From: Streptomyces lomondensis
Lineage (GTDB): Bacteria; Actinomycetota; Actinomycetes; Streptomycetales; Streptomycetaceae
Length of the DNA stretch: 64,000 nucleotides
Assembly (NCBI RefSeq): GCF_014651035.1
Contig: NZ_BMWC01000001.1
Location: 62,001 to 126,000 of the forward strand
Direction: 5' to 3'
Part shown: positions 1-9,582 of the stretch, one piece after another
Layout: the number at the start of each line of letters is the position of its first letter
Position numbering within the stretch: the stretch's first letter is position 1
Notes under the pieces: generated by a model
Told to the model about the DNA's origin: nothing
Database searches by the model: none
The model's input: the letters and a program-made list of their open reading frames with translations, nothing else
Program-made: the position numbers and the translations under genes

Positions 1-553
1 GCGCCCCCGGGGCGAACCGGACCGCACGGCTGCCCACGCGCGCGCCGTCCAGCGTCGTGCCGTTCGTCGAGTCCAGGTCGGCGACCGAGACGCGGCCGTC
101 CGCGCTCACCGTCACCGCGCAGTGCAGCCGGGAGACGTCCGGGTCGTCGAGGGGGACGTCGGCGTCGGCGGAGCGGCCGATGCGGATCTCGCCGCCGTGC
201 AGGAGGTGGACGCCGCCGGCGTCGGGGCCCGCGACCACCTGGAGCTGGGCCGGGGCGTCGTCCCACTCCGGATGCGGCTCCGGCTCCCCGGGCGCGCCCA
301 CGGAGAGCACGGCGCCGTCGGTCAGCGGGGGCTCGCCGAGCGTGCAGCGCTGGGCGTCGAGCCGCTGCTCACCGGCGTACAGCACCGGCGTGCCCGAGCC
401 GTCGCCGCCGGAGACCACCTGGGCGAGGGCCGAGGCCACCGCCGCGAGCGCCGTACCGGCCGGTGCCGTGACCAGGACGTCGCTGTGTGGGGCGCGGTCC
501 CGCCCCGGAGCCGATGCGCCCAGCGGATCTACGACGGTCAGCCGGATCTGCAT
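1..553 (-). CDS. FHA-domain protein, N-terminal part (truncated by window edge)
   Basis: Reading the minus strand from ATG at 553 gives about 184 residues before the window edge cuts the gene. Roughly residues 105-184 form a forkhead-associated (FHA) domain: EIRIGRS, then DVSRLHC, then DLDSTNGT, the conserved Gly-Arg, Ser-x-x-His and Asn-Gly that build the phosphothreonine pocket. The 100 residues in front resemble those of Streptomyces FtsK/SpoIIIE-like FHA proteins as I remember them, so the missing part may carry ATPase domains; that is not visible here. The gene is divergent from the Ser/Thr kinase at 916, which fits a kinase and phosphopeptide-reader pairing (inference). Confidence 0.85.
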   Translation of the reverse strand, partial: MQIRLTVVDPLGASAPGRDRAPHSDVLVTAPAGTALAAVASALAQVVSGGDGSGTPVLYAGEQRLDAQRCTLGEPPLTDGAVLSVGAPGEPEPHPEWDDAPAQLQVVAGPDAGGVHLLHGGEIRIGRSADADVPLDDPDVSRLHCAVTVSADGRVSVADLDSTNGTTLDGARVGSRAVRFAPGA

Positions 554-915
554 CGCCGTCAGCGGTCCCTTCTGCCCGGGCGCGGAGTCCCCCGCCCCGC
601 CCCAGCACGTCGGCCAGTACTGCACGCATCCTCGCACCTGCCACTGACACCGCGCCCCTCGCTCCGCGACAAGTGATCTTGATTGGTCGGCTCTGCCCGC
701 AAAAGTGCCTGAGAGATGACCCACAGGCGACCGGTTGAGATCAGTCACGTTCGTTACCGGCAACCACAAGACCGAGGTGAGCGTCTTTCCTTCGAACGGG
801 TGGGGGAACGGCTACGTAAGACCCACAGAAAGACGACACTCCGGTACTCGGCCCCCCGGCACTACAGTGGGGCGGACAGGCCAGCAGGCAAGGCAAGCAC
901 CAGGGAGCGCATGAC
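554..915. promoter_or_regulatory. Divergent intergenic region upstream of pkaA
   Basis: 362 bases separate the FHA gene from pkaA and must hold both promoters. TACAGT at 863-868 could be a -10 element for pkaA, but no convincing -35 is visible in front of it. The sequence is less GC-rich than the flanking genes around 680-860. No long inverted repeat or coding frame with Streptomyces codon use was seen. Confidence 0.3.
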
Positions 916-2601
916 GTGCGGCCGGTAGGCAGCAAGTACCTGCTCGAGGAGCCGCTCGGACGCGGCGCCACGGGCACCGTCTGGCGAGCCCGCCAGCGCG
1001 AGACCGCGGGCGCCGAGGCGGCCGTGCCCGGACAGCCCGGCGAGACCGTCGCGATCAAGGTCCTCAAGGAGGAGCTGGCCAGCGACGCGGACGTCGTGAT
1101 GCGGTTCCTCCGGGAGCGCTCCGTCCTGCTCCGGCTGACCCACCCGAACATCGTCCGGGTCCGCGACCTGGTCGTCGAGGGCGACCTGCTGGCCCTGGTC
1201 ATGGACCTCGTCGAGGGCCCCGACCTGCACCGCTACCTGCGCGAGAACGGGCCCTTCACACCCGTCGCGGCGGCGCTGCTCACCGCCCAGATCGCCGACG
1301 CGCTCGCCGCCAGCCACGCCGACGGCGTCGTCCACCGCGACCTGAAGCCGGCGAACGTGCTGCTCCAGCAGTACGACGGGCGGATGCACCCGCTGCTGAC
1401 CGACTTCGGCATCGCCCGCCTGGCCGACTCCCCGGGCCTGACCCGCACCCAGGAGTTCGTCGGCACGCCCGCGTACGTCGCGCCCGAGTCCGCCGAGGGC
1501 CGCCCGCAGACGTCCGCCGTCGACATCTACGGCGCCGGCATCCTGCTGTACGAGCTGGTCACCGGCCGCCCGCCGTTCTCCGGCGGCTCCGCCCTGGAGG
1601 TGCTGCACCAGCACCTGAGCGCCGAGCCGCGCCGCCCCTCCACCGTCCCCGACCCGCTGTGGACGGTCATCGAGCGCTGCCTGCGCAAGAACCCGGACGA
1701 GCGGCCCAGCGCCGAGAACCTCGCCCGCGGCCTGCGCGTCGTCGCCGAGGGCATCGGCGTGCACGCGAACTCCGCGCAGATCGCCGCCGCCGAGGGCGTC
1801 GGCGCGCTCCTGGTGCCCGACCCGGCCCCCGCGCCCGTACCGGACACGCCCGGCGCGGCCGACCCCACCCAGGTCCTGCCGCAGGGCGCGGGCTCGTACG
1901 ACCCGAACGCCGCGACCAGCGTCATGCCGCACACCGGCGGCCCGGCCGGCGCCGCCGACCCCACCGCCGTGCTGCCCAACCGCGGCGCGGCCGACCCGAC
2001 CGCCGTCATGCCGCCGGTCCCGCCCGGCGCGCCCGGCCAGCAGGGCCAGGGCGGGCCCGAGGACCCGCACCCCTGGCAGAACCAGCTGCGGGCCGCCCGT
2101 GACCGCAACGAGCAGACGCAGGTCCAGTACGTCGACCCCGGCCAGGACCCGCTGCGCCGCCGCCCCCAGCGCCAGGTCGCCCGGCCGCAGCAGCAGCCCC
2201 CGCGGCGCCAGGCGCCCCCGCCCGGGCCCGGCTACGGCCATCCGCAGCAGCAGCCCCAGCAGTACGCCCCGCAGCCCCAGCGGCCCCAGCCGCCGCAGCG
2301 CTACGCCCCGCCCGCGCCGCCGCCGGCCCAGCCCCAGCAGCCGCAGCGGCCCCAGCGCGAGCCCCGGCAGCCGCGGCAGCGCAGCGCCAACCCGATGCGG
2401 ATCCCCGGGCTCGGCTGCCTGAAGGGCTGCCTCTTCACGATCGTCATCCTGTTCGTCGCCGGCTGGCTGATCTGGGAGCTGAGCCCGCTCCAGGAGTGGA
2501 TCGGCACCGGCAAGGGCTACTGGGAGCAGCTCACCGACTGGTTCAGCACGGTGACCGGCTGGTTCGAGAAGCTCGGCGGGAGCGGTTCGGGCACGAACTG
2601 A
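916..2601 (+). CDS. pkaA: Membrane-anchored Ser/Thr protein kinase PkaA
   Basis: A 561-residue eukaryotic-type Ser/Thr kinase. The kinase domain spans about residues 8-275: Gly-rich loop GRGATGTV, catalytic HRDLKPAN near 139, DFG near 161, APE-type segment APESAEG. A long Pro/Gln-rich linker follows with three ADPT(Q/A)VLP-like repeats, then one membrane helix at about 503-523 and a short outer tail. There are no PASTA repeats, so it is unlike PknB-type peptidoglycan-sensing kinases. The start is GTG at 916, with AGGGAG at 902-907; the ATG at 911 is out of frame and soon stops. Followed by a second kinase, as in the S. coelicolor pkaA-pkaB pair (recalled). Confidence 0.88.
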   Translation: MRPVGSKYLLEEPLGRGATGTVWRARQRETAGAEAAVPGQPGETVAIKVLKEELASDADVVMRFLRERSVLLRLTHPNIVRVRDLVVEGDLLALVMDLVEGPDLHRYLRENGPFTPVAAALLTAQIADALAASHADGVVHRDLKPANVLLQQYDGRMHPLLTDFGIARLADSPGLTRTQEFVGTPAYVAPESAEGRPQTSAVDIYGAGILLYELVTGRPPFSGGSALEVLHQHLSAEPRRPSTVPDPLWTVIERCLRKNPDERPSAENLARGLRVVAEGIGVHANSAQIAAAEGVGALLVPDPAPAPVPDTPGAADPTQVLPQGAGSYDPNAATSVMPHTGGPAGAADPTAVLPNRGAADPTAVMPPVPPGAPGQQGQGGPEDPHPWQNQLRAARDRNEQTQVQYVDPGQDPLRRRPQRQVARPQQQPPRRQAPPPGPGYGHPQQQPQQYAPQPQRPQPPQRYAPPAPPPAQPQQPQRPQREPRQPRQRSANPMRIPGLGCLKGCLFTIVILFVAGWLIWELSPLQEWIGTGKGYWEQLTDWFSTVTGWFEKLGGSGSGTN

Positions 2602-2723
2602 CCCGAACCGCCCTGCGGTGTTGGTGATTTGTCGACACCGGGCGGGTGATTTCCGCCCGGGCGGTGAAGGTTGGCTCCTCGGACGCGTAGTTTTAGCGAC
2701 AACACGCGTCGGTAGGAGCAGCC

Positions 2724-3971
2724 TTGGCACGGAAGATCGGCAGCCGGTACACCGCCCACCAGATCCTCGGGCGGGGCAGCGCCGGCACGGTGTGGCTGGG
2801 CGAGGGCCCCGAGGGCCCCGTCGCCATCAAGCTGCTGCGCGAGGACCTCGCGTCCGACCAGGAACTCGTCGGACGCTTCGTGCAGGAGCGGACCGCCCTG
2901 CTCGGCCTGGAGCACCCGCACGTGGTGTCGGTGCGCGACCTGGTCGTGGACGGCAACGACCTGGCCCTCGTCATGGACCTCGTCCGGGGCACGGACCTGC
3001 GCACCCGGCTGGAGCGGGACCGGCGCCTGGCGCCCGAGGCGGCCGTCGCGATCGCGGCCGACATCGCCGACGGGCTGGCCGCCGCGCACGCCGCGGGCGT
3101 CGTGCACCGGGACGTGAAGCCGGAGAACGTCCTGCTGGACATGCAGGGCCCGCTCGGCCCCGGTGGCTCCCACCGCGCGCTGCTGACCGACTTCGGCGTG
3201 GCGAAACTCATCGACACCCCGCGCCGCACCAAGGCCACGAAGATCATCGGCACCCCGGACTACCTCGCCCCGGAGATCGTCGAGGGCCTGCCGCCCCGCG
3301 CCTCCGTCGACATCTACGCGCTCGCCACGGTCCTCTACGAGCTGCTGGCGGGCTTCACGCCGTTCGGCGGCGGCCACCCCGGCGCGGTCCTGCGCCGGCA
3401 CGTCACCGAGACGGTCGTCCCGCTGCCCGGCATCCCCGACGAGCTGTGGCAGCTGCTCGTGCAGTGCCTGGCCAAGGCCCCGGCCTCCCGGCTGCGGGCC
3501 TCGGAGCTCGGGGCGCGGCTGCGGGAGCTGCTGCCGATGCTGGCGGGCATGCCCCCGCTGGAGGTCGACGAGCCGGACACGGAGCAGGCCGAGGAGGCCG
3601 ACCGGGAGGAGCAGCCGGCCGGACCGGCACCGGCCGGGGAGCGGGTCCGGCGGCGCGGCGCGGTCCCCCTGGTGCCGGGCGCGAAGCCGGCCGACTCCAA
3701 CCGGGACACCCACACCTCGATGCGCGTCCCGGCCCCCGACGAGCTGGCCGGCGGCGCCCACGGCACGGCCCGGGCCCCCCGCACCCCGGGCGCCCCCCGC
3801 CCCGGCTCCGCCCGCAACCGCGCCGCGACCCGGCGCCGCCGGGCGGCCCTGGGCGCGGGCGCGGTCGCCCTGGCCGCGGCGGTCGGCGTCGGGGCCTGGC
3901 TGTCCACGTCGGGCGACGACGCGAGCACGCCGCCCCAGGACACGAAGAACTCGGCGCCCCACTCCCCCTGA
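2724..3971 (+). CDS. pkaB: Membrane-anchored Ser/Thr protein kinase PkaB
   Basis: A 415-residue Ser/Thr kinase and clear paralogue of the preceding gene. Visible motifs are the Gly-rich loop [16 protein letters not shown] near residue 127, DFG near 154, and a C-terminal single membrane helix at about 374-391 followed by a short Asp/Ser-rich tail; the kinase domain lies in the cytoplasm. No PASTA or other sensor domain is present. The start is TTG at 2724 with GGTAGGAG at 2711-2718 in front; no better in-frame ATG exists. The 122-base gap after pkaA leaves room for a separate promoter. Substrates cannot be told from sequence. Confidence 0.88.
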   Translation: MARKIGSRYTAHQILGRGSAGTVWLGEGPEGPVAIKLLREDLASDQELVGRFVQERTALLGLEHPHVVSVRDLVVDGNDLALVMDLVRGTDLRTRLERDRRLAPEAAVAIAADIADGLAAAHAAGVVHRDVKPENVLLDMQGPLGPGGSHRALLTDFGVAKLIDTPRRTKATKIIGTPDYLAPEIVEGLPPRASVDIYALATVLYELLAGFTPFGGGHPGAVLRRHVTETVVPLPGIPDELWQLLVQCLAKAPASRLRASELGARLRELLPMLAGMPPLEVDEPDTEQAEEADREEQPAGPAPAGERVRRRGAVPLVPGAKPADSNRDTHTSMRVPAPDELAGGAHGTARAPRTPGAPRPGSARNRAATRRRRAALGAGAVALAAAVGVGAWLSTSGDDASTPPQDTKNSAPHSP

Positions 3972-4042
3972 CCCCCGGGCGGCAGCCGTCCGCTCCGGCC
4001 GCCCGGCGATGGCCGCCGGGCGGAGCCGTTACGCTGGAGGGC

Positions 4043-5149
4043 GTGGCAGTCGTCGACGTATCCGAAGAGCTCAAGTCCCTCTCCTCGACCATGGAGTCGA
4101 TCGAGGCCGTTCTGGACCTCGACAAGCTGAGGGCAGACATCGCCGTGCTCGAGGAGCAGGCGGCCGCGCCGTCCCTGTGGGACAACCCCGATGAGGCGCA
4201 GAAGATCACCAGCAAGCTGTCCCACCTCCAGGCGGAGGTGCGGAAGGCCGAGGCCCTGCGCGGTCGTATCGACGACCTCGCCGTCCTCTTCGAGATGGCC
4301 GAGGAGGAGGACGACCCGGACACCCGCGCCGAGGCCGAGTCCGAGCTCGCCGCCGTGAAGAAGGCGCTGGACGAGATGGAGGTCCGCACCCTCCTCTCCG
4401 GCGAGTACGACTCCCGCGAGGCCCTGGTGAACATCCGCGCCGAGGCCGGCGGCGTGGACGCCGCCGACTTCGCGGAGAAGCTCCAGCGCATGTACCTGCG
4501 CTGGGCCGAGCAGCGCGGCTACAAGACGGAGCTGATCGAGACCTCGTACGCGGAGGAGGCCGGCATCAAGTCGACCACCTTCGCCGTCCAGGCGCCCTAC
4601 GCGTACGGCACGCTCTCCGTCGAGCAGGGCACGCACCGGCTCGTGCGCATCTCGCCCTTCGACAACCAGGGCCGGCGGCAGACCTCCTTCGCGGGCGTGG
4701 AGGTCCTGCCCGTCGTCGAGCGGTCCGACCACGTCGACATCGACGAGAGCGAGCTGCGCGTCGACGTCTACCGGTCCTCGGGCCCCGGCGGCCAGGGCGT
4801 GAACACCACGGACTCCGCGGTGCGCATCACCCACCTCCCCACCGGCATCGTCGTCTCCTGCCAGAACGAGCGCTCGCAGATCCAGAACCGGGCGACGGCC
4901 ATGAACGTGCTCCAGGCCAAGCTGCTGGAGCGGCGCCGCCAGGAGGAGCAGGCCAAGATGGACGCCCTCAAGGGCGACGGCGGCAACTCCTGGGGCAACC
5001 AGATGCGTTCGTACGTGCTGCACCCGTACCAGATGGTCAAGGACCTGCGCACCGAATTCGAGGTCGGCAATCCCGAGGCCGTGTTCAACGGCGAGATCGA
5101 CGGATTCCTGGAGGCCGGAATTCGCTGGCGCAAGCAGCGGGAGAAGTAA
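4043..5149 (+). CDS. prfB: Peptide chain release factor 2 (RF2)
   Basis: A 368-residue class-I release factor that reads UGA and UAA stop codons and triggers peptidyl-tRNA hydrolysis. The stop-recognition tripeptide SPF of RF2 lies near residue 203 and the catalytic GGQ (GPGGQGVN) near 250. The frame is continuous, so the programmed +1 frameshift found in many bacterial prfB genes is absent. The start is GTG at 4043, giving [17 protein letters not shown] at 4030-4035 ends seven bases before this GTG, so the mRNA may be leaderless; the GGAGG at 4036-4040 is too close to act as an ordinary ribosome site. Confidence 0.97.
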   Translation: MAVVDVSEELKSLSSTMESIEAVLDLDKLRADIAVLEEQAAAPSLWDNPDEAQKITSKLSHLQAEVRKAEALRGRIDDLAVLFEMAEEEDDPDTRAEAESELAAVKKALDEMEVRTLLSGEYDSREALVNIRAEAGGVDAADFAEKLQRMYLRWAEQRGYKTELIETSYAEEAGIKSTTFAVQAPYAYGTLSVEQGTHRLVRISPFDNQGRRQTSFAGVEVLPVVERSDHVDIDESELRVDVYRSSGPGGQGVNTTDSAVRITHLPTGIVVSCQNERSQIQNRATAMNVLQAKLLERRRQEEQAKMDALKGDGGNSWGNQMRSYVLHPYQMVKDLRTEFEVGNPEAVFNGEIDGFLEAGIRWRKQREK

Positions 5150-5159
5150 GTTTGTCGAC

Positions 5160-5196
5160 AAGGCAACTGCCGACGTCAGGGCGGCGGTTGCCTTTT
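5160..5196 (+). terminator. Rho-independent terminator of prfB
   Basis: AAGGCAACTGCCG (5160-5172) pairs with CGGCGGTTGCCTT (5182-5194), 13 pairs with one G-T wobble, and runs into TTTT. Confidence 0.85.
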
Positions 5197-5287
5197 CTGT
5201 GCCCGCATGTCTGGGTTTTGCATCACACTTACAGACTCAGACTCCCGGCATAGCCCCCGTACTCGGACATGGCACCCGCAAACGCCC

Positions 5288-5316
5288 TTGACGTGTCTTT
5301 GAAAAATGGGAAGGGT
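5288..5316 (+). promoter_or_regulatory. Candidate sigma-70-type promoter of the LAETG protein gene
   Basis: TTGACG at 5288-5293 is followed after 17 bases by AAGGGT at 5311-5316, a plausible vegetative promoter. It would give a leader of about 120 bases before the ATG at 5441. Confidence 0.45.
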
Positions 5317-5373
5317 AAAGCGCGGCATGCGTGTCTACTGGGGCGCATGTGAACCGGGGGGCTCTTCACCGCA

Positions 5374-5434
5374 GCTACCCCCGTCGAGCACAGCTCCAAA
5401 CGCTGCCTAATGACGATGAGCTACTGGGGGTAGC
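5374..5434 (+). promoter_or_regulatory. Leader pairing that covers the ribosome site of the LAETG gene
   Basis: GCTACCCCC at 5374-5382 is the exact complement of GGGGGTAGC at 5426-5434, which holds the only purine-rich ribosome site before the ATG at 5441. The same right arm can instead form a local hairpin with GCTAC at 5420-5424. Two competing folds over the ribosome site suggest translational control (inference). Confidence 0.4.
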
Positions 5435-5440
5435 AACCAC

Positions 5441-6064
5441 ATGACGAAGAAGACGCGGATCCGTGTCGCGCGGATCGCGGCCGGTGCCGTGATCGCCGCC
5501 GGAGCCTCGCTGACCGCCGCCGGTGCCGCATCCGCCGCGGAGACCGAGGACTGCCTGCTCGGCATCCTGTGCGCCGACGAGTCGCCCGCCCCGACCCCGA
5601 CGCCGCCGGTTCCCACCGAGCTCCCCACCGACCCGCCGACCGGCCTCCCGACCGACCCGCCGTCGACCGAGGAGCCCACCGACGAGCCGACCGACCCCAC
5701 GGACGAGCCCACCGAGCCGACCGAGGACCCGACGAGCCAGCCCACCGACCCGGGCAACGGGAACGGCAACGGCGGCGGCAACGGCAACGGCGGCAACAAC
5801 GGCGGCAACAACGGCGGCGGCAACAACACCGACCCCGACGGCGGCACCTCCCCGCAGGAGGAGGGCTCCTCGTCCCTCACCGACACCGGCTCGGACAACA
5901 CCCCGGCCCCGCAGCAGGCCCAGGCCGGCGGCCCGGAGCTCGCCGAGACGGGTGCCGCGCAGACCACCTTCCTGGTGATCGGCGCCGCCACGATGATCGC
6001 CGGCGGTGTCGGCTTCCGCGTCCTGCCGCGCCTGATGGGCGGCCGGGGCGGCGCTGCCGCCTGA
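5441..6064 (+). CDS. Sortase-anchored (LAETG) surface protein
   Basis: A 207-residue secreted protein. It has a signal peptide (Lys/Arg start, hydrophobic Ala-rich helix, ASAAE cleavage at about 33), a small region with two cysteines (DCLLGILC), a Pro/Thr/Glu-Asp repeat stalk at about 50-105, an Asn/Gly-rich stretch, and a C-terminal sorting signal: LAETG near residue 167, a hydrophobic helix and the tail RLMGGRGG. LAxTG is the motif of class E sortases of actinobacteria, so the protein is probably joined to peptidoglycan and shown on the hyphal surface. Its job on the surface is unknown. It is followed by a strong hairpin shared with the convergent gene. Confidence 0.85.
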   Translation: MTKKTRIRVARIAAGAVIAAGASLTAAGAASAAETEDCLLGILCADESPAPTPTPPVPTELPTDPPTGLPTDPPSTEEPTDEPTDPTDEPTEPTEDPTSQPTDPGNGNGNGGGNGNGGNNGGNNGGGNNTDPDGGTSPQEEGSSSLTDTGSDNTPAPQQAQAGGPELAETGAAQTTFLVIGAATMIAGGVGFRVLPRLMGGRGGAAA

Positions 6065-6103
6065 CGGTAGCCGCGTCCGTACGGACAGTAGGCACAGTGC
6101 GAC

Positions 6104-6140
6104 GCCGAGGGCCCGGAGCGAAACGCTCCGGGCCCTCGGC
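6104..6140. terminator. Perfect 17-bp hairpin between convergent genes
   Basis: The arms 6104-6120 and 6124-6140 (GCCGAGGGCCCGGAGCG and its exact complement) enclose the loop AAA. There is no U tract, but it sits between two convergent genes and is likely a two-way terminator. Confidence 0.8.
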
Positions 6141-6167
6141 CGTGTCCGTGGAGGGCTGTGGACGCCC

Positions 6168-6359
6168 TTACGTGGTCTGGTGCGCCAGCAGGGCCACCGC
6201 CGCGATCAGCACCGTCAGCAGGGCGATCAGCGCCATCGGGTTCAGATTGGCGAAGAAGTTCTCCTGCTGGAGCCGCTCGCGGTTCGCGCGGCACACGGGG
6301 CAGCGGCCCTCGCTCACAGGGGACGCGCAGTTCGCGCACACCAGCCGGTCGTACGTCAT
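6168..6359 (-). CDS. Small zinc-ribbon membrane protein
   Basis: A 63-residue protein starting at ATG 6359 with a strong AAGGAGG just upstream on the minus strand; longer in-frame starts lack such a site. Residues 8-21 read CANCASPVSEGRCPVC, two CxxC pairs of a zinc ribbon. A hydrophobic helix at about 43-60 (MALIALLTVLIAAVALL) anchors it in the membrane. The role is unknown. It lies alone between the LAETG gene and ftsE. Confidence 0.75.
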   Translation of the reverse strand: MTYDRLVCANCASPVSEGRCPVCRANRERLQQENFFANLNPMALIALLTVLIAAVALLAHQTT

Positions 6360-6650
6360 GCGCTTGCCCTCCTTGCGCCGGTTCCACGTACCCAACGTGT
6401 GTGGGGACGGGAATGTTCCCCCCTCCACTGTGCCAGGTTCCTCCGGAGGGTGCGCGGTTCGCTTCCAGAGGGGTGGTTGTGCATTGTTGCGCGGCTGCGG
6501 GCCGTGTGTGGTTGCTCGCGCAGTTCCCCGCGCCCCCGAGGGGCGTACAAAACGGCACATCCAATGTTTAACCGTGACCGGTGACTGCGGTCACCTATCC
6601 GGTTCGCGTATGGTCACGCTCATCTACCCCCGGCGACCCGTGGTGCATCC
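6360..6650 (+). promoter_or_regulatory. Intergenic region upstream of ftsE
   Basis: 291 bases between the divergent zinc-ribbon gene and ftsE. The inverted repeat GGTGAC (6580-6585) and GTCACC (6590-6595) lies 55 bases before the ftsE start and is a possible operator. No clear -35/-10 pair and no good ribosome site before the GTG at 6651 could be found. Confidence 0.35.
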
Positions 6651-7340
6651 GTGATCCGATTCGACAATGTCTCCAAGGTCTACCCCAAGCAGACCCGCCC
6701 CGCCCTCAGGGATGTCTCCCTGGAGGTCGAGAAGGGCGAGTTCGTGTTCCTCGTGGGGTCCTCCGGCTCCGGAAAGTCCACCTTCCTGCGGCTGATCCTC
6801 CGCGAGGAGCGGTGCAGCCACGGACAGGTGCACGTGCTGGGCAAGGACCTCGCCCGCCTCTCCAACTGGAAGGTGCCGCAGATGCGGCGCCAGCTGGGGA
6901 CGGTCTTCCAGGACTTCCGGCTGCTGCCGAACAAGACGGTCGGCGAGAACGTCGCCTTCGCGCAGGAGGTCATCGGCAAGTCGCGCGGTGAGATCCGCAA
7001 GTCCGTGCCGCAGGTGCTCGACCTCGTCGGGCTCGGCGGCAAGGAGGACCGGATGCCCGGCGAGCTGTCCGGTGGTGAGCAGCAGCGCGTCGCCATCGCG
7101 CGGGCCTTCGTCAACCGGCCCAAGCTGCTCATCGCCGACGAGCCCACCGGCAACCTCGACCCGCAGACCTCCGTCGGCATCATGAAGCTGCTCGACCGCA
7201 TCAACCGGACGGGCACGACCGTGGTGATGGCCACGCACGACCAGAACATCGTGGACCAGATGCGCAAGCGCGTCATCGAGCTGGAGAAGGGCCGCCTCGT
7301 CCGCGACCAGGCCCGCGGCGTCTACGGCTACCAGCACTGA
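6651..7340 (+). CDS. ftsE: Cell-division ABC ATPase FtsE
   Basis: A 229-residue ABC ATPase that partners FtsX at the division site and, by family knowledge, controls peptidoglycan hydrolases from the cytoplasmic side. Visible are Walker [10 protein letters not shown] (about 36-44), the signature LSGGEQQRV (about 138-146), Walker B LLIADEPT (about 157-164) and the switch His in MATHD. The length is normal for FtsE. The start is GTG at 6651 and gives [11 protein letters not shown]; the ribosome site is weak. ftsX follows after 40 bases. Confidence 0.95.
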   Translation: MIRFDNVSKVYPKQTRPALRDVSLEVEKGEFVFLVGSSGSGKSTFLRLILREERCSHGQVHVLGKDLARLSNWKVPQMRRQLGTVFQDFRLLPNKTVGENVAFAQEVIGKSRGEIRKSVPQVLDLVGLGGKEDRMPGELSGGEQQRVAIARAFVNRPKLLIADEPTGNLDPQTSVGIMKLLDRINRTGTTVVMATHDQNIVDQMRKRVIELEKGRLVRDQARGVYGYQH

Positions 7341-7380
7341 GACCGCACCCGAGATCCACGGAAAGGCATAACCAGCCGCC

Positions 7381-8298
7381 ATGCGCGCCCAGTTCGTCCT
7401 GTCGGAGATCGGCGTCGGTCTCCGCCGCAACCTGACGATGACCTTCGCGGTCATCGTCTCCGTCGCCCTGTCGCTCGCCCTGTTCGGCGGGTCGCTCCTG
7501 ATGAGCGACCAGGTCAACACGATGAAGGGCTACTGGTACGACAAGGTCAACGTCTCGATCTTCCTCTGCAACAAGAGCGACGCGGAGTCGGACCCCAACT
7601 GCGCCAAGGGCGCGGTGACCGACGACCAGAAGAAGCAGATCAAGGCCGACCTCGACAAGATGGACGTCGTCCAGAAGGTCACGTACGAGTCGCAGGACCA
7701 GGCGTACAAGCACTACAAGGAGCAGTTCGGCGACTCCCCGCTGGCCAGCTCCCTCACGCCGGACCAGATGCAGGAGTCGTACCGCATCAAGCTGAAGGAC
7801 CCGCAGAAGTACCAGGTCATCGCGACCGCCTTCGACGGGCGGGACGGCGTGCAGTCCGTGCAGGACCAAAAGGGCATTCTGGACAACCTGTTCGGGCTGC
7901 TCAACGGCATGAACTGGGCCGCGCGGGCGGTGATGGCGCTCATGCTCGTCGTCGCGCTGATGCTGATCGTCAACACCGTGCGCGTCTCGGCGTTCAGCCG
8001 GCGGCGCGAGACCGGCATCATGCGCCTGGTCGGCGCCTCGGGCTTCTACATCCAGGCGCCGTTCATCATGGAGGCCGCGGTCGCCGGGCTCATCGGCGGC
8101 ACGCTCGCGTGCGCCTTCCTGCTGATCGCCCGGTACTTCATCATCGACCACGGTCTGGCGCTGTCCGAGAAGCTGAACCTCATCAACTTCATCGGCTGGG
8201 ACGCCGTCCTCACGAAGCTGCCGCTCATCCTCGCCACGAGCCTGCTGATGCCCGCGTTGGCCGCGTTCTTCGCGCTGCGCAAGTACTTGAAGGTGTGA
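7381..8298 (+). CDS. ftsX: Cell-division permease-like protein FtsX
   Basis: A 305-residue membrane protein of the FtsX family with the usual four helices: about residues 21-43, 180-200, 225-248 and 275-297. Between helix 1 and 2 lies the large outer loop (about 44-178), here Lys/Asp-rich with a Cys pair (FLCNKSDAESDPNC), which in relatives binds hydrolase activators. The start is ATG at 7381 with GGAAAGG at 7360-7366 in front. It forms an operon with ftsE and ends at a hairpin. Confidence 0.95.
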   Translation: MRAQFVLSEIGVGLRRNLTMTFAVIVSVALSLALFGGSLLMSDQVNTMKGYWYDKVNVSIFLCNKSDAESDPNCAKGAVTDDQKKQIKADLDKMDVVQKVTYESQDQAYKHYKEQFGDSPLASSLTPDQMQESYRIKLKDPQKYQVIATAFDGRDGVQSVQDQKGILDNLFGLLNGMNWAARAVMALMLVVALMLIVNTVRVSAFSRRRETGIMRLVGASGFYIQAPFIMEAAVAGLIGGTLACAFLLIARYFIIDHGLALSEKLNLINFIGWDAVLTKLPLILATSLLMPALAAFFALRKYLKV

Positions 8299-8311
8299 CA
8301 CATGCCAAGAG

Positions 8312-8341
8312 GGGCCGTGCGGTCAACCGGCCGTACGGCCC
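8312..8341 (+). terminator. Hairpin terminator after ftsX
   Basis: GGGCCGTGCGG (8312-8322) pairs with CCGTACGGCCC (8331-8341) with one wobble pair and an eight-base loop. A pyrimidine-rich stretch follows. Confidence 0.65.
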
Positions 8342-8366
8342 TTCCCCTTGTCCTAGACTCACCGGC

Positions 8367-9536
8367 ATGTCAGGTCGTGACCCGTTCTGTCAGCCCCGCC
8401 GCATCCGCCGCGGGGCCGCCCTGACCTTGCTGTTCGCGAGCGTGCTCGTCGCCGGTGCGGCCACCGGGGCGTTGCCCCAGGGCGACCGGAAGTCCGCGCC
8501 GGACGAGGCCGGTTCGGCCACCCTGGCCGGCCGCCACGCGGCGGTGACCAGGGCGGCCGAGGAGGCCCTGGCCGACGGCAAGTCCCCGATGGAGGCCGCC
8601 AAGCGCGCCGTCAGCCGCAGCGGGGACCGCTGGGGCGCCGTCTACTCCGAGGGCGAGTACGAGGAGTTCGCCGAGGCCCTCGACGGCCAGTACACCGGCG
8701 TCGGCCTGTGGGCCCGCAGCGAGCGGGACGGCCGTATCGCGGTGACGAAGGTGCGCGCCGGCTCGCCCGCGGCCGCCGCCGGGATCCGCCCCGGAGACCT
8801 GCTGCGCAGCGTCGACGGCCGGAAGACCGACGGCCGGCCCGTCACGGAGGTCGTCTCGTTACTGCGCGGGGACGCCACCGACGCCCCCGCCGGCACCACC
8901 GTCCGCCTCGGCCTGGAGCGCGGCACGCGCGCGTGGACCGAGACCCTGCGCCGCGCCCAGCTGTCCACCGACTCGGTCACCGTTCGACAGGTCGCCGGCC
9001 CGGTCACCGTCATCAGGGTCGACACCTTCACCAAGGGCTCCGGCGACCAGGTCCGCGAGGCCGTCGAGCAGGCCCCGCCCGGCGCCGGCGTCATCCTCGA
9101 CCTGCGCGGCAACTCCGGCGGCCTGGTCACCGAGGCCGTCACCGCCGCCTCCGCCTTCCTCGACGGCGGCCTGGTCGCCACGTACGACGTCGACGGCGAG
9201 CAGCAGGCGCTGCACGCCGAGCCCGGCGGCGACACGACGAGACCCCTGGTCGCGCTCGTCGACGGCGGGACGATGAGCGCGGCCGAGCTCCTCACCGGCG
9301 CCCTCCAGGACCGCGGACGCGCGCTCGTCGTGGGCTCCCGCACCTTCGGCAAGGGCTCGGTCCAGATGCCGAGCCGGCTGCCCGACGGCTCCGTCGCGGA
9401 GCTGACCGTCGGGCACTACCGCACCCCCTCCGGCCGCGCGGTCGACGGCCGGGGCATCACGCCCGACCTGGAGGCCGACGAAGGATCCCTCCAGCGGGCC
9501 GAGACCGTACTGCGCGGCCTCGCGGGCCCCTCGTAA
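8367..9536 (+). CDS. S41-family C-terminal processing protease (CtpA-like), TTA-containing
   Basis: A 389-residue exported protease. A signal or anchor helix covers about 11-32, a PDZ domain about 105-190 ([20 protein letters not shown]), and the S41 catalytic domain the rest. The nucleophile Ser lies near 304 in GGTMSAAE and the general-base Lys near 329 in TFGKGSVQ; the spacing of 25 is that of CtpA. Codon 165 (8859-8861) is TTA, so translation should depend on the bldA leucyl tRNA. TAGACT at 8354-8359 ends seven bases before the ATG at 8367 and no ribosome site is present, so the transcript is probably leaderless. It sits between ftsX and smpB. Confidence 0.9.
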   Translation: MSGRDPFCQPRRIRRGAALTLLFASVLVAGAATGALPQGDRKSAPDEAGSATLAGRHAAVTRAAEEALADGKSPMEAAKRAVSRSGDRWGAVYSEGEYEEFAEALDGQYTGVGLWARSERDGRIAVTKVRAGSPAAAAGIRPGDLLRSVDGRKTDGRPVTEVVSLLRGDATDAPAGTTVRLGLERGTRAWTETLRRAQLSTDSVTVRQVAGPVTVIRVDTFTKGSGDQVREAVEQAPPGAGVILDLRGNSGGLVTEAVTAASAFLDGGLVATYDVDGEQQALHAEPGGDTTRPLVALVDGGTMSAAELLTGALQDRGRALVVGSRTFGKGSVQMPSRLPDGSVAELTVGHYRTPSGRAVDGRGITPDLEADEGSLQRAETVLRGLAGPS

Positions 9537-9582
9537 TCGACTTCCCCAGGGCCCCCTCCGTAGTGCGAAAATGGTCGGCACT

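Noticed and set aside
862..2730. Very long open frames antisense to pkaA and to several other genes (for example 2517-3962, 11682-13892 plus, 48836-50734, 58449-60182)
   Set aside because: Their products are Arg/Ala/Pro-rich with no family motifs. They arise because high third-position GC removes stop codons from the opposite frames.
4043..5149. Programmed frameshift in prfB
   Set aside because: The reading frame from GTG 4043 to the stop is continuous and contains all RF2 motifs, so no frameshift is needed.
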